Shown here piece by piece: positions 59,622-59,768 of a stretch of 59,768 nt of DNA. The notes under the pieces were generated by a model. The model made no database searches. It was given only the letters and a program-made list of their open reading frames with translations, and was not told where the DNA came from. The stretch's first letter is position 1, and every line of letters begins with the position of its first letter. The position numbers and the translations under genes are program-made. Origin of the DNA: Phycisphaerae bacterium (GTDB lineage: Bacteria; Planctomycetota; Phycisphaerae; UBA1845; Fen-1342); contig JANQNU010000089.1 in assembly GCA_028279405.1 (NCBI GenBank), positions 1 through 59,768 on the forward strand, written 5' to 3'.

Positions 59622-59768
59622 TCAGTGGCCGCGGGAGCCAGACGTGCCCGACTCCAACACGCGCACGCAAACGGCGCGCATTTCCCGCAGAAACCGCTCC
59701 GTCGAGAAACGCATCGCGTCGGCGAGCATCGCAGCCGAGTCGAACGATTGTGCCTCCAGCCGACCGAT
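59622..59768 (-). CDS. 3' end of a gene cut by the window, possible glycosyltransferase
   Basis: The last 48 codons of a minus-strand frame open to the right edge: SFDSAAMLADAMRFSTERFLREMRAVCVRVLESG then a short tail and TGA at 59624-59622. The FS-x-ER-F-x-R-E-M segment resembles the C-terminal helix of GT4 glycosyltransferases. The N-terminal domains and the catalytic residues are outside the window, so the assignment is weak. Confidence 0.35.
   Translation of the reverse strand: MGRLEAQSFDSAAMLADAMRFSTERFLREMRAVCVRVLESGTSGSRGH

Overview
This high-GC window most resembles a chromosomal segment of a Planctomycetota bacterium, probably near the Phycisphaerae. No rRNA marker is present, so this is inferred from gene content: PEP-CTERM and dockerin-type exported proteins, many multihaem cytochromes c, lipoproteins with Asn/Asp/Gly linkers after the lipid-attachment Cys, a planctomycete-style type IV pilus/type II secretion gene set, and an rpsP-trmD-rplS cluster. 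No tRNA, rRNA, CRISPR array, phage or insertion sequence was recognised.

Layout. 1-1.5 kb: two tandem paralogous exported proteins, the first with a PEP-CTERM anchor, followed by a hairpin and a 51-bp tandem repeat. 1.8-7.9 kb (minus): three overlapping genes encode a fused 8-haem cytochrome c/cytochrome b membrane protein, a membrane-anchored 3-haem protein and a 20-haem protein with an NHL-type propeller. Divergent from them (8.1-10.3 kb) are a 9-haem lipoprotein and a NicO-like metal transporter. 10.6-13.8 kb: a repeat-plus-dockerin protein, an SDR-type sugar-nucleotide enzyme without the usual catalytic Tyr, and a small lipoprotein.

13.3-31.3 kb (minus): a nearly continuous gene train. 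It encodes a PAS histidine kinase, response regulator, HD-GYP protein, degenerate GGDEF protein and STAS protein, then PilB, PilC, PilM, PilN, PilO and a PilP-like protein. Five pilins/pseudopilins, two large PilX-like paralogues, a TrpG/PabA amidotransferase and a lipoprotein follow. No secretin, PilT or prepilin peptidase lies in the window.

31.5-35.8 kb: a UDP-glucuronate decarboxylase diverges from a UDP-glucose dehydrogenase (together a route to UDP-xylose). The dehydrogenase is followed by a crotonase-fold protein lacking both hydratase glutamates and by transaldolase. 36-40.5 kb: a large Asn-rich lipoprotein and a CheB/CheR/CheX module. 40.7-49.6 kb (minus): infB, ylxP-like and rbfA, then a protein with an endonuclease III-like fold and a histone H1-like tail, a giant TPR protein and KpsF/KdsD.

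50-52.5 kb: two translationally coupled exported amidohydrolase-family proteins; the second has lost its metal ligands. 52.7-54.9 kb: rpsP, trmD and rplS behind a strong sigma-70 promoter, without rimM between rpsP and trmD, then a yraN-like gene. 55-59.8 kb: a sigma-54 activator, an NAD-salvage pair (nicotinate phosphoribosyltransferase and a nicotinamidase-like hydrolase), a ThiF/MoeB enzyme, a small membrane protein and the 3' end of a possible glycosyltransferase.

The three most unusual elements are the multihaem electron-transfer locus, the signalling-to-pilus super-operon, and the H1-tailed HhH protein in the translation-factor operon.
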